DNA of 64,000 nt from a virus: the IMG/VR virus record IMGVR_UViG_3300043313_001192, positions 25,598 through 89,597 of that record; one strand, given 5' to 3'. Positions 21,944 to 29,126 of this stretch are shown piece by piece (the stretch's first letter is position 1; each line of letters opens with the position of its first letter). A model generated the notes under the pieces. That model was given only the letters and a program-made list of their open reading frames with translations, had not been told where the DNA came from and did no database searches. Made by a program: the position numbers and the translations under genes.

Positions 21944-22347
21944 TCACGCTGCCTGCCCTGGTCAAGGACGTGTCCGGCCAGTACTACGGCGGAGCGTTCT
22001 GGGACAGCGCCGACTACCGCATCAAGATCGTGACGCTCGACGGCTCCGGGGAGAACTTCCGGATGACCGTGGAGTCCGCCAGCGGCGGTGAGGTCGGCAC
22101 CTACGAGTTCGGTATCGCCGAGGCCGAGGGCATCGCCCGGATGGCCTCCACCGACCACGGGCTCGGCGGCTACGAGGACGACTGGGCCATCCCCTCCGGG
22201 ATGGGCCGGACGCTGTCCTGGAGCCTGCCCACCGTCATGGATCACCTGGTCGTCCTGGAGCAGGACGTCATCGACGAGATCGCCGACTGGCTGGAGTACG
22301 CCACGGGTCAGAAGACCTGGACCGGCGGGGACGAGTGGGAGTTCTGA
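21940..22347 (+). CDS. hypothetical protein, 135 aa
   Basis: ATG 21940 overlaps the preceding stop. Beta-rich N-terminus (QYYGGAFWDSADYRIKIV, ENFRMTVESASGGEVG) and helical C-terminus (LVVLEQDVIDEIADWLEYATG). TGATG overlap with the next gene. Function unknown. Confidence 0.72.
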   Translation: MITLPALVKDVSGQYYGGAFWDSADYRIKIVTLDGSGENFRMTVESASGGEVGTYEFGIAEAEGIARMASTDHGLGGYEDDWAIPSGMGRTLSWSLPTVMDHLVVLEQDVIDEIADWLEYATGQKTWTGGDEWEF

Positions 22348-22580
22348 TGGGCACCTTCATCCGCAGCGCCGAGCACATCATGGCTTCAGTTGCTGACGCT
22401 GTCGACGCCATCGACGACGGCGACATCGACATCCACACCATCAGCCTGGTGCTCAACGGCCAGCACGGGGAGTTCGATCTCCGCATCGAGGCCACCGACG
22501 ACGACATGGAAGACCGGCTGTGGACCGGCATCGCGCACCGCGGTGGCGGCATCACCGATCTCGGAGAGGTAGTGGACTGA
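22347..22580 (+). CDS. acidic protein, 77 aa
   Basis: ATG 22347 overlaps the preceding stop. Very acidic (ADAVDAIDDGDIDIHTIS, RIEATDDDMEDRLW). Coupled to the tiny gene that follows. Function unknown. Confidence 0.68.
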   Translation: MGTFIRSAEHIMASVADAVDAIDDGDIDIHTISLVLNGQHGEFDLRIEATDDDMEDRLWTGIAHRGGGITDLGEVVD

Positions 22581-22699
22581 TGGACATCCAGATCACCACC
22601 AGCGACCCGGCGGAGATCAACGTCGAGGAGATCGAGCGAGCGCTCCTGAACCTCGACTACTTCGTCGGCAAGATCACCGTCGTCGAAAGGGTGGAGTGA
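22580..22699 (+). CDS. tiny acidic protein, 39 aa
   Basis: ATG 22580 and TGA 22697-22699 both overlap neighbouring genes (TGATG at each end). Acidic helix (INVEEIERALLNLDYFVG). Tight overlaps on both sides and consistent codon use support it despite its size. Confidence 0.58.
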   Translation: MDIQITTSDPAEINVEEIERALLNLDYFVGKITVVERVE

Positions 22700-22911
22700 T
22701 GGTGCTGCCACTGACGATCACCGTGGTCGCCTGCCTGGTGGTCGGCTACCTGGTCAAGCCGGTGATCGAGCGCGACGCCCACAACATCCCGCAGCCGATC
22801 CCGCACCGGATGGTGGTGGCAGCTCGGCTCTCGATGCTGGCCGCCATCATCATCGGCGGTTGGTCGGCCTTCGTGCTGGCCACCATCGCCCTGAAGAACT
22901 GGATCGCTTGA
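22699..22911 (+). CDS. two-span membrane protein, 70 aa
   Basis: ATG 22699 overlaps the previous stop, with AAAGGGTGGAG upstream. Two membrane segments (LPLTITVVACLVVGYLV and LSMLAAIIIGGWSAFVLATI) joined by a short basic/proline loop. Its stop lies inside the next promoter's -35. Unknown membrane role. Confidence 0.7.
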   Translation: MVLPLTITVVACLVVGYLVKPVIERDAHNIPQPIPHRMVVAARLSMLAAIIIGGWSAFVLATIALKNWIA

Positions 22912-22967
22912 CAACAACCCTGTGATACCCTGTTATCACGAAACGACGCAACGACAAGGAGAACGAC
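22908..22967 (+). promoter_or_regulatory. consensus-like promoter with dyad, no 16-mer
   Basis: TTGACA (22908-22913), 17-base spacer, TGTTAT (22931-22936), the best sigma-A match in the window. The same stretch also contains TGA-TACCCT and a dyad GTGATA-CCCTGT-TATCAC (22922-22939) like the cassette dyads, then leader AAACGACGCAACGACAAGGAG. It drives the operon 22968-25365. Confidence 0.75.
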
Positions 22968-23831
22968 ATGGCACGTGTCACGCACGTGAAGAAGGCGCAG
23001 CAGCGCTACGAGACCGTCCCCGTCATCGACGAGGCCACCGGGGAGCCCAAGCGCACCCAGGTGATGAAGGGCGGTGAGCCCAAGATGACCCGCGCCAAGA
23101 CCGGTCGCCCGGCCCGGCCGGTGTTCATGACCGTCACGGTCCAGGACAAGACCAAGCCGTTGCCCAACTACACCTGCGACTTCTGCCACCAGGAGATCGA
23201 GGTGGGCACGCCCTACAAGCACATCACCCCGAAGAGCGGACCGTACGGCGGGCGCAAGCGCACCCGGCACGAGGGCTGCCCGTCGTGGAACGTCTGGGAG
23301 TACTCGAACTCCTGGAGCGCCCGGATCGCCCAAGCCACCGCGGACTTCGATGTCTCCGAGGTCGACGACCCGGAGCAGGTCCAGGAGGGTCTCGACGACG
23401 TGGCGGCTGCCATCAAGGAGCTGGCCGAGGAGTCCCGTGAGACCGCGGGCAACATCGAGGACGGCTTCGGTCACCCGACGTCGCAGTCGGAGGAGGCCGA
23501 GCAGCGTGCCGACGACCTGGACGGCTGGGCTGACGAGATCAGCGGTGTCGACATCCCGGAGCTTCCCGAGCCCGAGCCGCGGTGGTTCATCACCAACGGT
23601 GACGGGGTGGCCTCGGACCTGTTCGAGGAGGACGGCTACGACAGCGAGATGGATGCCCAGCAGGCGCTGGACAGCCAGCGTGAGGACGACCAGCCGGGCT
23701 CCAGCGACGAGCCGGACGACGGCTTCGAGGTCGAGGAGATCACCCCGGAGGAGCCGTCCGAGGAGCAGCTGAACGACTGGCGCTCCGAGGTCGAGGACGC
23801 CTGCTCCATCGTCTTCGAGAGCCCCGTCTGA
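22968..23831 (+). CDS. conserved zinc-binding actinophage protein, 287 aa
   Basis: ATG 22968 after AAGGAGAACG. Basic N-terminus (ARVTHVKKAQQRYETVPVID), then a zinc site CDFCHQEIEVG with a later HEGC (about residues 70-105). A helical segment follows, and then a long acidic tail (DGYDSEMDAQQALDSQRED, EVEEITPEEPSEEQ). The N-terminal sequence resembles a family found repeatedly in actinophages, with no assigned function. Confidence 0.75.
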   Translation: MARVTHVKKAQQRYETVPVIDEATGEPKRTQVMKGGEPKMTRAKTGRPARPVFMTVTVQDKTKPLPNYTCDFCHQEIEVGTPYKHITPKSGPYGGRKRTRHEGCPSWNVWEYSNSWSARIAQATADFDVSEVDDPEQVQEGLDDVAAAIKELAEESRETAGNIEDGFGHPTSQSEEAEQRADDLDGWADEISGVDIPELPEPEPRWFITNGDGVASDLFEEDGYDSEMDAQQALDSQREDDQPGSSDEPDDGFEVEEITPEEPSEEQLNDWRSEVEDACSIVFESPV

Positions 23832-24082
23832 TGGCCGCCGTGGAGATCACCGTGACCCGCTCCGCCGGAGACGACCGGGCGGTCACGGTGCTCATCGACA
23901 CCGACTTCGAGCCCGACGCCAGTGACGGTGGACCTGGGCTGCGCATCCTGCTCAACGACGACGAGACGTACACCGGTAAGGCGTACGACCTGGGTGCGCA
24001 CCATGCCGCCGGGGCCAGGCGCCTGGTCGTCGAGCTGGACGACATCGCCTATGACGTCACTGACGAAACGAAGGAGGGCTGA
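23831..24082 (+). CDS. hypothetical protein, 83 aa
   Basis: ATG 23831 overlaps the previous TGA. Small beta-rich acidic protein (VEITVTRSAGDDRAVTVLID, ARRLVVELDDIAYDVTDE). Function unknown. Confidence 0.7.
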   Translation: MAAVEITVTRSAGDDRAVTVLIDTDFEPDASDGGPGLRILLNDDETYTGKAYDLGAHHAAGARRLVVELDDIAYDVTDETKEG

Positions 24083-24083
24083 G

Positions 24084-24305
24084 ATGGCTGAGCCAGCTGA
24101 GCTGAAGACCTACCAGGTCGAGGTGCTCGTCGAGGTGAAGATGGCCGGTGACGAGAACGCCGCGTACACCGCGGTCGACGAGATCATGCAGCGTGCCTGG
24201 GACACCGATGACGGTCGCACCTGGGTCAAGCCCAAGTGGCACTTCGAGATGCTGGAGGGCTGCGTCGCCGACATCACGCCCGATGACGAAACGGCGGCCA
24301 GCTGA
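24084..24305 (+). CDS. hypothetical protein, 73 aa
   Basis: ATG 24084 with AAGGAGGG upstream. Single alpha/beta unit (LKTYQVEVLVEVKMAGDENA, AAYTAVDEIMQRAWDTDDG). TGATG overlap with the alpha-CTD-like gene. Function unknown. Confidence 0.7.
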   Translation: MAEPAELKTYQVEVLVEVKMAGDENAAYTAVDEIMQRAWDTDDGRTWVKPKWHFEMLEGCVADITPDDETAAS

Positions 24306-24661
24306 TGGCCAGGCAGCTGGACCTCACCGTCTTCGAGCCCGGCGACACCGTCGGGACCATGTCCCAGGACGGCCGGGTGGCGCTGTGGACGATCTCGGTC
24401 GACGGCAGCCTGGTGCGAGCTGACAACCGGCTGTTCGGGAACGTCACTGGGTTCACCCTGGAGACCCGCATCGAGGAGCTTGACCTTCAGGTGCGCACCT
24501 TCAACCTGCTCAAGCGCGAGGGCATCAACACCGTCGGTGACCTACTGACGTTTACGCACGAGAACGACGACGACGCGATGCTCCAGATCCGCAACATGGG
24601 TGCCAAGAACGTCACCGAAATCCGGGAGTGGGCCGCCAAGCTGAGGAGTGAACGCCCATGA
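24305..24661 (+). CDS. RNA polymerase alpha-CTD homologue, 118 aa
   Basis: ATG 24305 inside the preceding TGA. Residues about 1-50 form a short beta-rich leader domain. Residues about 56-113 align with the C-terminal domain of the RNA polymerase alpha subunit (IEELDLQVRTFNLLKREGIN, LQIRNMGAKNVTEIREW). By alignment with E. coli alpha the DNA-contact residues R265, N268, G296 and K298 correspond to R64, N67, G99 and K101, all present. The alpha-NTD is absent. A free alpha-CTD could compete for, or bridge, activators and upstream DNA. Residues 81-85 (LTFTH) are encoded by a near-perfect copy of the 16-bp regulatory site. Confidence 0.8.
   Translation: MARQLDLTVFEPGDTVGTMSQDGRVALWTISVDGSLVRADNRLFGNVTGFTLETRIEELDLQVRTFNLLKREGINTVGDLLTFTHENDDDAMLQIRNMGAKNVTEIREWAAKLRSERP
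24544..24559 (+). repeat. 16-mer copy (1 mismatch) inside the alpha-CTD-like gene
   Basis: ACTGACGTTTACGCAC differs from the consensus only in the last base. It is read in the same codon phase as the copy in the sigma-like gene (Leu-Thr-Phe-Thr). No promoter of the cassette type follows closely. Confidence 0.8.
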
Positions 24662-24885
24662 GCGACGAGAAGCAGCTGCCGCCGGGGGAGCAACGGTTCA
24701 TCGCCAAGAAGCAGGTGGACGGTCGCCGGACCACCTGGAACGTCTATGACCGTGAGCAGGCCAGCAAGCCCGGCCAGGTACCAGGCTTCGGCGTGGTCGC
24801 GTCCGGGTTCACTGACGAAACCAGCTGCCAGGCTGAAGCTGACCGTCTCGCCGCATTCATCACCGGGGAGGGCACCGATGTCTGA
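24658..24885 (+). CDS. hypothetical protein, 75 aa
   Basis: ATGA overlap with the alpha-CTD-like gene. Small beta/helix protein (EQRFIAKKQVDGRRTTWNVY, SCQAEADRLAAFITGEG), with the character of short phage proteins that bind a partner. Function unknown. Confidence 0.68.
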   Translation: MSDEKQLPPGEQRFIAKKQVDGRRTTWNVYDREQASKPGQVPGFGVVASGFTDETSCQAEADRLAAFITGEGTDV

Positions 24886-25156
24886 CATGTACCTCACCGA
24901 CAACGACGCCACCAACGCGCGCCAGGACCAGCGGAACGCACGGTCGCGCCAGGACGCACTGCTGACCACCGCGGTCTACGCCCGTGACGCCCAGGTGGGT
25001 GCCGGTGAGTTCGTCGAGCTGGTCGACATGCTCGGTCTCGACGAGGAGCTGCTCGATGCCCTCAAGCGGCGCCCGAAGCTGGTCACGATCGTCACTGACG
25101 TTCGAGCGACATCGGTCGAGCTGGCAGCTGGCACGACCAGGGCGGACGGACGGTGA
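24878..25156 (+). CDS. hypothetical protein, 92 aa
   Basis: ATG 24878 (GGGGAGGG upstream) overlaps the previous gene by 8 bases. Polar N-terminus (NDATNARQDQRNARSRQD), then helices (EFVELVDMLGLDEELLDALK). Function unknown. Confidence 0.66.
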   Translation: MSDMYLTDNDATNARQDQRNARSRQDALLTTAVYARDAQVGAGEFVELVDMLGLDEELLDALKRRPKLVTIVTDVRATSVELAAGTTRADGR

Positions 25157-25365
25157 CCCGCGGGGAGCTGGTTGCGGTCACGGTCGCCACGGTGATCGGG
25201 GTCGGCGGGTTCATCGCGGTCGTCCGGGCGGCCTGGCGGGAGCTGCGCCAGGCTCCTGGAGCTGAGCCGGGCTGCGTAAACGTCAATGACGTCACGGTCG
25301 ACCAGGTGCCTGGCGGCCAGCTGCCCGACGGCCAGCTCGACGAGACCGTCGGTCGGGTGGAATAA
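25153..25365 (+). CDS. single-span membrane protein, 70 aa
   Basis: GTG 25153 overlaps the preceding stop (GTGA). Membrane segment at about residues 5-25 (ELVAVTVATVIGVGGFIAVV), then a basic stretch and a Gln/Asp-rich tail. An inverted near-copy of the 16-mer (25272-25287) lies within the tail-coding part. Last gene of the operon. Confidence 0.65.
   Translation: MTRGELVAVTVATVIGVGGFIAVVRAAWRELRQAPGAEPGCVNVNDVTVDQVPGGQLPDGQLDETVGRVE
25272..25287 (-). repeat. inverted 16-mer copy (1 mismatch)
   Basis: On the minus strand it reads ATTGACGTTTACGCAG. It overlaps the palindrome ACGTCAATGACGT. It is the only copy facing left, at the right end of the region that contains the site. Confidence 0.75.
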
Positions 25366-25507
25366 CGTCACTGACTTTTCTGCTGTAGCTAGCACCGTTG
25401 CGGCAGCTCTGATCGACCAACGATCGACATCCGGTTGATCGGTCGGATAGAGTAGTACAAATCAACCATCAACGATCAGCACCATCAACGACATGAAGGA
25501 CAGCACC
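25366..25507 (+). promoter_or_regulatory. promoter region with GATCGAC and ATCAAC repeats
   Basis: Begins with a degraded site (ACGTCACTGACTTTTCTGC). It holds GATCGACC and GATCGAC in tandem, an inverted pair GGTTGAT/ATCAACC (about 25432-25467) spanning TAGAGT and TACAAA (possible -10s), and a leader with three ATCAAC/ATCAACGA copies before AAGGACA. Probably operator plus promoter of the gene at 25508. Confidence 0.45.
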
Positions 25508-25984
25508 ATGAGCAGATTCATCACCGTCCAGGTCGGTTGCGACTGGGCCGAGTGCGAGACCATCGCCCCTGAAGGCGAGGGCATCGTCATCGAGAAGACG
25601 GTCGCCATCGACGGCAAGCAGGCACGGGCGTTCCTGGTGTGCAAGAAGCACCTCGACGAGTTCGAGGCGGTCGTGCTGCCGTTGATGCAGGCGGGCGTCA
25701 AGGTCGAGGCCCCCAGCTCGGGACGGTCGCGGAAGAGCAACGGAACGTCATCGACATCCACAGCTCCGCCGGTCGTCGTCGACGAGGGTGGATCCCATCC
25801 GTCGCTGGTCTGCAAGATCGACGACTGTGACCGTCACGGTCGCCCGCTGAAGAACCGCACCGGGATGGCCCAGCACGTCATCAAGGCGCACGGGTACGCG
25901 GACCTCTCCGCCTACGAGGCGCAGTACGGCACGGTCGCCTCGACGCCGCGCAAGTCACCATCACCGTCACCATCCACCAGCTGA
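25508..25984 (+). CDS. zinc-finger protein, 158 aa
   Basis: ATG 25508 with AAGGACA upstream; an ATG at 25493 lies in the leader. N-terminal domain with Cys at about 11, 16 and 45 (CDWAEC, FLVCKKHLDEFE), then a Ser/Thr-rich linker (about 70-95). A C2H2-like finger follows, CKIDDCDRHGRPLKNRTGMA, continued by QHVIKAHGY, and the tail is Ser/Pro-rich. Likely a DNA-binding protein; it precedes the HTH gene by 18 bases. Confidence 0.74.
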   Translation: MSRFITVQVGCDWAECETIAPEGEGIVIEKTVAIDGKQARAFLVCKKHLDEFEAVVLPLMQAGVKVEAPSSGRSRKSNGTSSTSTAPPVVVDEGGSHPSLVCKIDDCDRHGRPLKNRTGMAQHVIKAHGYADLSAYEAQYGTVASTPRKSPSPSPSTS

Positions 25985-26002
25985 ACGTCCCAGGAGGACA
26001 CC

Positions 26003-26755
26003 ATGAGCACCCAGACCCACTACGAACGAGCCGCTGCGGTCGCCGATGAACTGCTCGCCGCGCACGAGCGTGGTGAGTCGGTCTCCGCGATGGCCGAGGA
26101 GCACGGTCTCCGTCGCGAGGCGATCGCCTCCGAGCTGTCCAAGCACGGCATCGGCGCACCGTCGCCTGCCCGTGAGGCGGTCCTGGAGTACGTCCGCAAG
26201 AACCCCGGCCTGTCGGTCGACGACCTGTCGCTGCGGTTGGACCTGAGCAAGTCATCGGTCTCCCGCTACCTGCGCGGTACCCCCGAGCACCGGTTGGTCG
26301 TGTCCCGCAAGGTCTCGCCGACCCAGAAGTTCACCGACGCACAGATGGCGGATGCTCTTCGGGCTGCCTTCCGGCAGTTGGACGATCGGTCGAAGGGCCT
26401 GAGTCGGAAGCGGTACCGCGAGCTGATGGAGGGCCAGAACGTGCCCGCCGCGGCCACGTTCATCCGTCGCTACGGGACCTGGTCGGAGGCGTGTCGGTTG
26501 GCCGGGGTCACCGCGGCGAAGGCCCGCCGGGAGAACTACGTCCAGGACTGGTCCAACCAGGACATCGTGGACGCGGTCGCCGAGTTCGTGAACACCACGG
26601 ACCTGCTCAGCTACCACGCTTACGCAGCGTGGGCGCGCGAGCACGACAAGCCGTCGGGTCCCCTCCTCGTCCAGCGGTTGGGCGGTTGGGCCAAGGCGAA
26701 GACCCTGGCCATGTCCCAGTTCTCGACCGAGGACCGAACGGTCGCGGTCGCCTAG
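26003..26755 (+). CDS. HTH regulator with homing-endonuclease-associated repeats, 250 aa
   Basis: ATG 26003 after CAGGAGGACACC. Residues about 5-50 and 55-95 look like two helix-turn-helix units (VSAMAEEHGLRREAIASELS; LSVDDLSLRLDLSKSSVSRY). Residues about 110-165 and 183-240 are two copies of the homing-endonuclease-associated repeat (FTDAQMADALRAAF...GTWSEACRLAG; WSNQDIVDAVAEFV...GGWAKAKTLA). No nuclease domain is present, so it is probably a pure DNA-binding protein. It ends the left arm and is a candidate controller of the left-arm promoters; this is inference. Confidence 0.77.
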   Translation: MSTQTHYERAAAVADELLAAHERGESVSAMAEEHGLRREAIASELSKHGIGAPSPAREAVLEYVRKNPGLSVDDLSLRLDLSKSSVSRYLRGTPEHRLVVSRKVSPTQKFTDAQMADALRAAFRQLDDRSKGLSRKRYRELMEGQNVPAAATFIRRYGTWSEACRLAGVTAAKARRENYVQDWSNQDIVDAVAEFVNTTDLLSYHAYAAWAREHDKPSGPLLVQRLGGWAKAKTLAMSQFSTEDRTVAVA

Positions 26756-26774
26756 AGCCCTTTCGGTAGAGGGG

Positions 26775-26825
26775 CAGCAGCCCCGTCTCACGGTCGCCAT
26801 GTCCTCTGAGGCGGGGCTGCTGTTT
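26775..26825. terminator. strong terminator at the convergence point
   Basis: CAGCAGCCCCGTCTC (26775-26789) pairs with GAGGCGGGGCTGCTG (26808-26822, one G-U) and TTT follows. The next 300 bases hold no gene I can support. They are rich in GGTCG/CGATCG repeats and contain CGTCAGTGACG (near 26960), a palindrome related to the ACGTCA-n-TGACGT sites. Confidence 0.75.
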
Positions 26826-27132
26826 GCCCAGGTCAGACGGTCACGGTTGACGGTCTCGGTACCCTCACGCACGGGACTTCGTCGCGGTCGGAAGGGTGCC
26901 GATCGCTGGCGATCGGTCGCATCGGCGAGCTGGCGGCCAGCTGGGCGGCCCAGCCGTTTCGTCAGTGACGTTTCGGTTCAACGGTCGCCTGGCGGCCCAG
27001 CTCGCCGCGGCAGCTCAGCTCGATCGGTCGCCGGGGGTTACCGGTCGGTCGCCGATAAGTACCATTATGTAAGCCTGATAACGCCTCAAAGCGGACACGG
27101 TCGACCCGTGGACGACGGAATCAGTTGTATGT

Positions 27133-27657
27133 CTAACCCTTATGAGCGGTTGACGGGCGGCTGACGGTCGGGTCGCCGACGGTCAGATCCGTGGCTCTGA
27201 GCGTCCCGGAGATCACCACCGGGTCTGTGCCCCGCCAGAGAGCTGCGGCGGCGCACAGGGCGTCCAGACGGTCGTTCACGGCGGTTTTCCCAGCGGTCGC
27301 CTCGGCACGGTCGGCCTCGTCCTCGGCGATCGCGGCGCGGATCGCGTCCCACTCACCGTCGTGACGGGGCACCATCATCACCTCCAGGCGCACCACGTAG
27401 AGCCCCGACGGGCTGTCCGGGTGGTTCATCGACCAGGCGATCTCGGTGCTGGTATAGCCGTGGGCATCCATGTACCGCTGGCCTGCCGCGACCAGGCGCT
27501 CCCGGACACGGTTGACCATGTCCGGGTCGGCCGCGTGCTCACGCAGGAGCTGCTCGGTGCTGGTCCAGCGGTGCAGCTCGGGCTCGGCGCGCAGCGATCG
27601 CGGTCGCCGTCGGGCGCTGCCCGGCGGGCCGTAGTCGTAGTCCGTGAAGCCACCCAC
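27133..27657 (-). CDS. hypothetical protein, 174 aa
   Basis: Start taken as GTG at 27657 because the upstream gene ends at 27674; the frame stays open further but would overlap that gene. The protein is mainly helical (TEQLLREHAADPDMVNRVRE, AIAEDEADRAEATAGKTAVN) with a central beta part (SGLYVVRLEVMMVPRHDGE). No recognisable motif. Last leftward gene, converging on the left arm. Confidence 0.65.
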   Translation of the reverse strand: MGGFTDYDYGPPGSARRRPRSLRAEPELHRWTSTEQLLREHAADPDMVNRVRERLVAAGQRYMDAHGYTSTEIAWSMNHPDSPSGLYVVRLEVMMVPRHDGEWDAIRAAIAEDEADRAEATAGKTAVNDRLDALCAAAALWRGTDPVVISGTLRATDLTVGDPTVSRPSTAHKG

Positions 27658-27673
27658 GGCCTCAGCGTAGGGC

Positions 27674-28300
27674 TCAGCGGTGTGCTGCGCAGCGCAGTTC
27701 GGACTGGTCCTCGTTGATGAACACCGGCCACACGTCAGCGGTCTCCCGGCACCGGCTGATCCCGCAGACACGGGCGCCCTCGATCCAGCTGAACCGTCGC
27801 TCCAGCTCCTGCTCGGCCCAGGCGGGGTTGCTCAGCGCAGCTCGGCGCTTGGACAAGTGCGTGCTGAACGCTCTCAGCCCAGTCAGGAACGGGTGTCGTC
27901 CGTGGTCCTTGCGGTCGATCGGCAGCCGTTGGTTCCAGTAGCGGTTCGGCCGGTCGATGTCAGCAATCGCGTGGAACTCGACACACGGACAGGTCGGGTG
28001 CACCACCGTGGTCTGCGTCCGCGCCTCCCGGTCCATCATCTTGGTCTCGGTCTGGAAGCCGCGGTCCGGCATTGCCCCCACACAGCCATCGAGCGCAGCA
28101 CTCACGGTCACCTCCAAGCCACCGATGCTTCGGGGGAACGGCGGTGGTACGCGGTACGCACCGCCGATCGACTCACCGTGATAGCGGTCGAGGTGGCCGC
28201 ACGTGCAGATCTTGAACCAGTTGTGGTAGCCAGCTCGCTCGCGCTTCCTGGTGAAGAAATCCTGTCCGAAACTGTTCTTGACCTCGTCCGAGATGCCCAT
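27674..28300 (-). CDS. Cys/His-rich protein, 208 aa
   Basis: Start taken as the ATG at 28300, downstream of a minus-strand promoter (TTGTAT 28362-28367, 18-base spacer, TATGAT 28338-28343); longer forms from 28378 are less likely. It contains CTCGHLDRYHGE, HPTCPC and C-terminal pairs (CGISRC, LRCAAH), so it probably holds two zinc sites. Basic middle region. Function unknown. Confidence 0.66.
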   Translation of the reverse strand: MGISDEVKNSFGQDFFTRKRERAGYHNWFKICTCGHLDRYHGESIGGAYRVPPPFPRSIGGLEVTVSAALDGCVGAMPDRGFQTETKMMDREARTQTTVVHPTCPCVEFHAIADIDRPNRYWNQRLPIDRKDHGRHPFLTGLRAFSTHLSKRRAALSNPAWAEQELERRFSWIEGARVCGISRCRETADVWPVFINEDQSELRCAAHR

Positions 28301-28337
28301 CCGGTGTGCCAATCTGATCGAAGGTTGGTGTGATCTT

Positions 28338-28367
28338 ATCATAGTCAAACCACGGTCGTACATACAA
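28338..28367 (-). promoter_or_regulatory. minus-strand promoter
   Basis: TTGTAT, 18-base spacer, TATGAT (minus strand), in a locally A+T-richer patch (28310-28480) of this G+C-rich window. The 265 bases between this and 28745 hold no gene I can support; they contain two copies of TAGGGTTAGTCCTC (near 28628 and 28664) and one TCACCTGTCGCTC element (28590-28602). Confidence 0.55.
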
Positions 28368-28745
28368 ACCAGATTCATACCAGTAAATCAAGCAGGAGAC
28401 GGCCCAGGGGACGGCCCAGCCTGCGCCCAGCCTGAACCATTCGCGCAACTCATAGGACAAAGTGAAAAACGAGGGTGCCGAGTGGTGAGCTGGGGCGATA
28501 ACAATGGGTCCGACCGACCCCTTTTTCCTGCGAGATCCCTGTCCCGACCGCTGGGCCGCACCCTGCTTTGGTGTCCGTTTCCTCCCTAGTCACCTGTCGC
28601 TCCACCAGCCGTCTCCCCCACTGTCGTTCCTAGGGTTAGTCCTCGCACCTCAGACCACCCGCTCGTAGGGTTAGTCCTCCACCGTTGCGTCCGACCACAC
28701 CGTTGCATCATTCTCCCCCGACTCCGCCGAAACTCTGCTCGACAC

Positions 28746-29126
28746 TCAGACCAGCCGCACCCCGTCGAACCGATGCGCCTTCCCTCGCCAGCGCGCGCCC
28801 GCCGCCACCAGCTCTTCGCGCAGCACCTCACGCATCAGCGCCTTGCTCCTCGGCAACGCCTCGCGCTCGGTGAACAGCAGCCACGTACGCAGCGACACCT
28901 CCACGTTCATCATCGTCGCCTCCCCACCCTCGGCGACCTCCACGCAGTCCTCCACCCACTCCCGCAGCACCGTCGTGATCACCGCCCGGTCCCGGTCGCG
29001 CTTGGCCTCCGTCACCGCCACCCAGGCCCCGTCCCGGATCACCCACTCGGTCCCGTCCGCCACATTCACCAGCCGGTAGTGCTCGGGGTGCCGGGTCCGC
29101 ACCCACACCTCCACCAGATCAGTCAT
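28746..29126 (-). CDS. hypothetical protein, 126 aa
   Basis: ATG at 29126 with AGGAGA 5 bases upstream (minus strand). Short beta N-terminus (DLVEVWVRTRHPEHYRLVNV, DGTEWVIRDGAWVAV), then helices (RDRAVITTVLREWVEDCVEV) and a basic end. Resembles small phage proteins of unknown function. The GAGCGACAGGTGAATCCCC element lies about 45 bases upstream. Confidence 0.7.
   Translation of the reverse strand: MTDLVEVWVRTRHPEHYRLVNVADGTEWVIRDGAWVAVTEAKRDRDRAVITTVLREWVEDCVEVAEGGEATMMNVEVSLRTWLLFTEREALPRSKALMREVLREELVAAGARWRGKAHRFDGVRLV

Noticed and set aside
859-25287. The 16-mers as replication iterons or cluster-A-type stoperators.
   Set aside because: Not excluded, but the fixed orientation, one copy per promoter and helical spacing to the -10 fit promoter control better; there is no tight cluster as at an iteron origin.
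28620-28680. TAGGGTTAG pairs as telomere-like repeats.
   Set aside because: Only two copies, part of a longer 14-base direct repeat in a promoter-containing gap, and not at a sequence end.
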